Shown here piece after piece: positions 23,906 through 28,245 of a stretch of 28,245 nucleotides of DNA. This stretch comes from Hymenoscyphus infarciens (taxonomy: Eukaryota; Ascomycota; Leotiomycetes; Helotiales; Helotiaceae). The notes beneath the pieces were generated by a model that was not told the DNA's origin, ran no database searches, and saw nothing but the letters and a program-made list of their open reading frames with translations. A program made the translations under genes and the position numbers. The stretch is from assembly GCA_001414345.1 (NCBI GenBank), contig LLCB01000507.1, positions 1 to 28,245 of the forward strand, given 5' to 3'. Each line of letters starts with the position of its first letter. The first letter of the stretch is position 1.

Positions 23906-24543
23906 GATTAATTTTATAAGAATATTCTATTTATATCTCTTTATCTTACTTCTTATTTTAACTATTTAAGATAATTAGAGATTATTATTTAGAAGATCTA
24001 AAATAATATTATATTATTCTTAGTATTTATAATAGTTATATTAAAGTACTTAAGATAGTAAAAATAATAGTAAGATAGGTAGATATAAGGTTTATTATCT
24101 ATTATAAGAATAATTAATACTTTATATATATTAAAAATATTACTAACTTTTAGCTTTTAAATAATATCTATAATTTATTTATTAACCTTACTAGAAATAG
24201 TACCTAAAGGAGTTAATAGTAGACTATTTTTAATATTTCCTAAGTATCTCTATATATACTTATATAAACTATTACTAAAAGGTTTAATTTTAAACTTAGG
24301 CTTTATTAAACATATATAGAATTAGAGATAGTTTAATTCTTATTATACTTATTAAGAAGACTAGTTATTTCTCTTACTTATAGATAGAGACACTATAGAG
24401 GCTATAATATATAGCTTATCTTTTAAGATATAGTTATTAATCTTTAGTAAACTATAAAACTTACCTTCTAGTAGAATAAATATTAATTCCTATCTATAGT
24501 ACTACTTATACCTCTTTACTTTCTTCTTTACTATAATATAGGC

Positions 24544-24865
24544 ATATTTCTCTTAAGTAAGCTGATTTAGCTCTTACTAATATATAATATCTACTTTTTA
24601 GATTACTTTTATAATTTAGTTTTTTAAAAGAGCTTAAAGTACTAATATATATTAAATAGAAGAGAGATATATCTCTTAAGCAAGTAGATTCTACTCTTAC
24701 TAGTATATAACATCTACTTTTTAAATTACTATTTAGTTTCCTAAAAGGGCTTAGATATATTAAATTAGAGAGAGATATATCTTTTAGAAGTACTAATTCT
24801 CCTCTTTATAGATAAGAAGTTCTAAGATATATTAAATTAGAAAGAGATATATTTCTTATATATAA
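24544..24865 (+). repeat. Tandem repeat of 123/108/72 bp, in phase
   Basis: AGAGAGATATAT(C/T)T(C/T)TTA-like starts lie at 24544 (diverged), 24667, 24775 and 24847. The unit continues with ACTCTTACTAGTATATAACA, a TCTACTTTTTAAATTAC segment, and GATATATTAAATTAGA before the next copy. Spacings are 41, 36 and 24 codons, so copies shorten to the right. In phase the unit includes REIYLLSK, LLLVYNIYFL and DILN. Confidence 0.85.
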
Positions 24866-25599
24866 TATAATATTTTATAACCTAAAACACTTACTCTTTA
24901 TTAAAATAAATTAATAAGTTTAGTATATTAGAGAAATAAAATATAAATAATAAAGATTAGAGAAATAGATAAAAGAGCTAGTTAAGTATTTAAAAGAATA
25001 TTTATATTAAAACCTTTTAAGAAATAAGAAATAGGAAATAGAAGCGCCTTTCTTAGTAGATTTGTTTAAAGTATATTTCTATCTACTTAGATTTTAAGCT
25101 TATAAGAGAGTATTATAACTCTTTATCTAAGAGGCTTATAGTATAAGTATATAAGGAAATCTAGTAGAGGTTAAAGGCTTAGTAATTATAATAAAAGTAG
25201 AGTATTTAGGTATTTATTATAGTAAATAGTAGTAAGTAATATATTTATAATATTATTTTTATACTTATTTGTTTATTAGCTTCTTTTAGATACTTAAGTA
25301 AATAGAAAGATATACTAGTATTCTTATAATATAAGGACTATATATAAGAAAAATATTAAAAAGTAATTAAGTATTAGATAGAGAGGATTAAGAAGAGATA
25401 TAATTATTATAACCTAGACTATTATTAGAATTCTATTAGTAGGTACTCGCTTAATTGTTAAACTTATTATATAAAGACTAATAGAATATATAAAGACTTC
25501 TAAAGTAGCTAGTACTCTAAATACTCTACTAAATATACTTAAATACTAATAAAAACATAAAGCTATTATTAGATAAACTATATAATTAATTTATTCTTT

Positions 25600-27115
25600 C
25601 TATTATTAGCTATAGATATAGAAATATATTATATCTAAAGTAACTAATAAAACGAAAAGTAGAGAAAAGATTAAAAAAAGTAAGGGAATTCTCTATTCTT
25701 AAATAATAATAAGCTATCTACTTAGAATATTAGACTAAATAAAGTACTAGAAGTTTTTTTAATACTTAGCTAGTAAAGAGGTATTAAAATTAGCTATACC
25801 TAAGAATAGTAAGGAATTAGTTTTTAATATACTTCTTATTTCTATAAAAGTAAAGTTAGTAATTTATTTATATTCTACTAGTAGTATATACTTATTATAT
25901 AAGTACTAAGGGTTAAGTATTAATAAAGACTTAATATTATTTTCTATTAAATCGAATATTCCTAACTACTTAGTAAAACCTAATACTATAATTAATTAGT
26001 ATAAGTAGGTTTAAGGCTAGAAGTAAGAACTTATAAAAAACAGTAGTTTAAAAGCTTAGAGAGATGATTTATAATTATAACTGCTTTCTCTTTTCTTTAT
26101 CTATCTATTTCTATATATTAAGAGTTATTAGAGTAACTTTAATATATTTTTATAACTAATAAAGTTACTAATATATTATAATATATATATTTAACTAAAG
26201 AACTAATTTAGTATTATAGAATACCTTAAATTCTTTCTTTTTTTCCTTAAGATTTTTAAAATACTATTTAGCCTAGGAAATAGTATCTTATAAATGTTAA
26301 GATAGTAGTATAAGGCGCTAGTAATAAGCTAGTTCTTATTAAAGCTAGGTCTTTTAATTCTTAAAAGTAGTTTAAACTCTAACTTCTAGAACCTCTTAAA
26401 TAGTTATATTATACTCTAAATTATAAAAGCCTAATTTAATAAGAAGAGATTAAAGAGATTAGTATAAATCTAGGTTAATCTAGGTTTTATTACTACCTTG
26501 TTTTAGATATATTAAAAACCCTATTTCTACCTAAGCCTACTAAATTAAATTAATATATTATAAGAGAAAATCGACCTTTTACTTTCGTATTATTAGAAGT
26601 AGCTTAAGTCCTTAGATTATATATAGTTCTTTAGTTATAGGAAATCTAAAGTAGTACTTATTAAATAGAAATAGACTTTTCTCTATAATATCCTTATATA
26701 GGACCTAGTACTAATATTCCTCCTTACCTCTATTATCTTAAACTTTAAATACTAAATACTTATTATTAAGCGATTTAAGTATAAAGGGGCTTAGAGGCTA
26801 GATAGATATCTTATAAATGCCGAGTTTTAAAGCTTCTAGATTAGATAGTAGTAGGTATAGTAGAAATATATAGTAAATACTATTAGTATAGCGCTTTAGC
26901 TATCTAGTCTTACTAGATATATTAGTAAGCTTATTATAAAGTATTAATATATAAATTAAATACTAATTAAAGAGTATTAGAGAGAGAATACCTAGTAAGT
27001 CGAGAAAAGGAAAAGACGACCTAGGGAAATGTTAGAAAGAAGATTATAGATATTACTAGTTAAAGAAAACTAAGAAGAGAGTAAAAAATATAGTAAGTCT
27101 TATTATAAGTTCCTT
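25600..27115 (+). pseudogene. RIP-killed coding segment, unknown, basic C-terminal region
   Basis: A plus-strand phase reads from about 25600 to 27115. Its best parts are a 48-codon stop-free run (25763-25906) and a 29-codon run (25910-25996), rich in Lys, Ser and Ile. Near the end lies a strongly basic EKRKRRPREMLERRL stretch (27000-27045). Between 26700 and 27060 another phase is also fairly open, so the exact frame there is uncertain. Three CpA/TpG survive within 42 bases at 26041-26082. No family is recognised. Confidence 0.4.
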
Positions 27116-27250
27116 ATATAGCTATAATAAGACCTGCTTTTATATTATAACTTTATACTATAACTACTATATTAACTAGAGATTAGAGTAGAAGTATACT
27201 ATTAGAGAGAAGAGTATTCCTTTATAGGAATTCAGAATATAAGCTAGAAC
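27116..27250. other. Right junction segment
   Basis: Short non-satellite sequence before the array resumes. No gene or terminal repeat seen. Confidence 0.4.
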
Positions 27251-28245
27251 GTTTAAATAGTACTATTTTAGCCTAGTTATAATAAATAAAAGATAAGACT
27301 TTTATAAACAAAGTAAAATAGAAATAGTAGTAGTAGTACTACTTCTATACTCTATTACTTTAATAGTTAGAATAGATAAGAGATTTAATTTTAATAAATA
27401 AATTTAAATATAAATAGTAGTAGTATAACTAGTTATTATATACTATTACTTTATTAGTATAAATAGCTTTTATTATATAAAAGATTTAACTATTCTAAAT
27501 AAATTTAGTAATAAGTAGTAGTAGTAGTACTACTTCTACTCTCTAGTACTTTTTTAGTATAAAGAGCTTTTTTATATAAAATATTTAACCTTTAGAAATA
27601 AATAAAGCTATAAGTAGTAGTACTACTACTTATACTATCTATTACTTTATTATTTTAAATAGCTTTTATTATATAAAAAATTTAAATTCTATAGATAAAT
27701 TAAGTAATAAGTAGTAGTAGTACTACTACTTTAACCTTTTATTACTTTATTAGTTTAAATAACTTCTATTATATAAAAGATTAAACTTTTATAAATAAAT
27801 TAATCTGGAAGAAGTAGTAGTAGTACTACTACTACTACTACTACTCTCTATTACTTTATTAGTTTAAATAACGTTTATTATATAAAAGATTTCGCTTTTA
27901 TAGATAAGTTAAATAATAAGTAGGAGTAGTACTACTACTTCTCTCTATTACTTTATTAGTTTAAATAGCTTTTATTATATAATATATTTAAATTCTATAG
28001 ATAAATTAAGTAATAAGTAGGAGTAGTACTACTACTTCTACTCTCTATTACTTTATTAGTTTAAATAGCTTTTATTATATAATAAATTTAAATTTTATAG
28101 ATAAATTAAATAATAAGTAGGAGTAGTACTACTACTTCTACTCTCTATTACTTTATTACTTTAAATAGCTTTTATTATATAATATATTTAAATTCTATAG
28201 ATAAATTAGGTAATAAGTAGTAGTAGTAATACTACTTCTACTCTC
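27251..28245 (+). repeat. Right satellite array, forward units
   Basis: The same satellite as on the left, in forward orientation, running off the window. The first unit (27251-27325) is degenerate: it keeps GTTTAAATAG and CTTTTATAAA-like words but has extra sequence between them. About nine more units follow. The last three full units measure 97, 100 and 100 bases from TAG start to TAG start (27921, 28018, 28118, 28218). These copies are very similar to one another and share TAGGAGTAGTACTACTACTT, suggesting recent local homogenisation. Confidence 0.92.

Larger units (their letters stand above)
20700..25560 (+). pseudogene. Long RIP-killed gene, about 1,600 codons in one phase, with three families of internal protein repeats
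   Basis: One plus-strand phase stays readable for about 4.9 kb without a frameshift. Between 21121 and 23307 I count about 45 TAA/TAG in 729 codons, about 6%, which matches ordinary Gln plus Trp content. Stop-free runs include 53 codons (21358-21516), 42 (21940-22065), 53 (22567-22725), 38 (23191-23304) and 54 (23308-23469). Order: an N-terminal part with 24-27-residue repeats (21247-21540), then a charged Lys/Glu middle (21940-22900). A very basic patch (23200-23260) precedes a Ser/Thr-rich low-complexity stretch (23340-23470). A VF-x-RLY repeat region (23551-23905) and a third repeat region (24544-24865) follow, then a Tyr/Ser-rich end. TAA at 23470 could be a true stop, in which case two genes share this phase. 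Function unknown. Confidence 0.55.
4061..27250. mobile_element. 23.2-kb RIP-killed block inside the satellite; possible large decayed element(s)
   Basis: Satellite stops at about 4060 and resumes in the same orientation at about 27251, so the sequence between looks like an insertion or nested insertions into one array. RIP acts only on duplicated DNA, so this block existed in more than one copy. The block holds about ten gene relics on both strands, arranged divergently and convergently. I searched by eye for long terminal repeats, terminal inverted repeats and target-site duplications and found no convincing pair. I also looked for degenerate reverse-transcriptase, integrase, DDE and helicase motifs without success. 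It could be a cargo-carrying DNA transposon, a nest of elements, or a non-mobile segmental duplication. Confidence 0.4.
1..28245. other. RIP-saturated AT-rich repeat DNA
   Basis: CpA and TpG are almost absent over the whole window on both strands: about 90 in total by visual scan, roughly thirtyfold below what base composition predicts. TpA is correspondingly dominant. Remaining C is followed mostly by T, C or G. This is the signature of repeat-induced point mutation, a pre-meiotic process of filamentous ascomycetes that mutates duplicated DNA by C-to-T change at CpA. Consequences visible here are loss of ATG triplets (about 30 on both strands), absence of long ATG-initiated ORFs, and TAA/TAG scattered through otherwise readable frames. 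The satellite arrays and the gene-relic block are equally affected. The species cannot be told from this window. Confidence 0.9.

Noticed and set aside
4061..27250. Known retrotransposon or transposase (RT, integrase, DDE, Pif1-type helicase)
   Set aside because: I searched for RIP-altered versions of the usual motifs on both strands and found none convincing; assigning a family would be a guess.
1..28245. Mitochondrial or plasmid DNA because of the very low G+C
   Set aside because: The deficit is specific to CpA/TpG and no mitochondrial gene, rRNA or tRNA is recognisable. RIP of nuclear repeats explains the composition better.
1..28245. Telomere repeats marking a chromosome end
   Set aside because: No TTAGGG/CCCTAA tract is present; the triplet tracts are TAG/CTA.

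Overview
This window contains no intact gene that I can support. It looks like nuclear repeat DNA from a filamentous ascomycete (Pezizomycotina) that has been saturated by repeat-induced point mutation (RIP). The key observation is compositional. By eye I find only about 90 CpA plus TpG dinucleotides in 28,245 bases, where base composition alone would predict thousands, while TpA is everywhere. RIP converts CpA to TpA on either strand. It therefore turns CAA, CAG and TGG codons into TAA or TAG and removes ATG start codons; only about 30 ATG triplets remain on both strands together.

Layout: (1) 1-4060 is a satellite array of about 100-bp AT-rich units. Each unit carries a palindromic (TAG)n(CTA)n core, and unit orientation switches four times, each time at such a core. 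(2) 4061-27250 is a 23.2-kb non-satellite block of RIP-killed gene relics. (3) 27251-28245 resumes the same satellite in the same orientation as the last left-hand units. Both arrays run off the window. The simplest reading is a large insertion, or several nested ones, into a satellite domain such as a centromere, subtelomere or other AT-rich heterochromatin.

The block was read by translating through TAA/TAG, and several long frames stand out by low stop density or long stop-free runs. The order is: a leftward gene (7354 to 4246) that keeps an ATG and a plausible 58-bp spliceosomal intron; rightward relics at 7490-8080 and 8460-12560; a leftward lysine-rich relic (13860 to 12700); a rightward relic (14640-15970); a leftward relic (16920 to 16440); then four successive rightward relics at 17714-18960, 19014-20650, 20700-25560 and 25600-27115. 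This alternating, multi-gene arrangement, with a probable intron and proteins built from internal tandem repeats, does not resemble a single LTR or LINE retrotransposon. I recognise no reverse transcriptase, integrase, transposase or helicase motif and assign no function. A decayed cargo-bearing element or a duplicated gene block are both possible.

Frames were chosen by hand and every relic call is provisional. No rRNA, tRNA, CRISPR array, telomere repeat or clear LTR/TIR pair was found.
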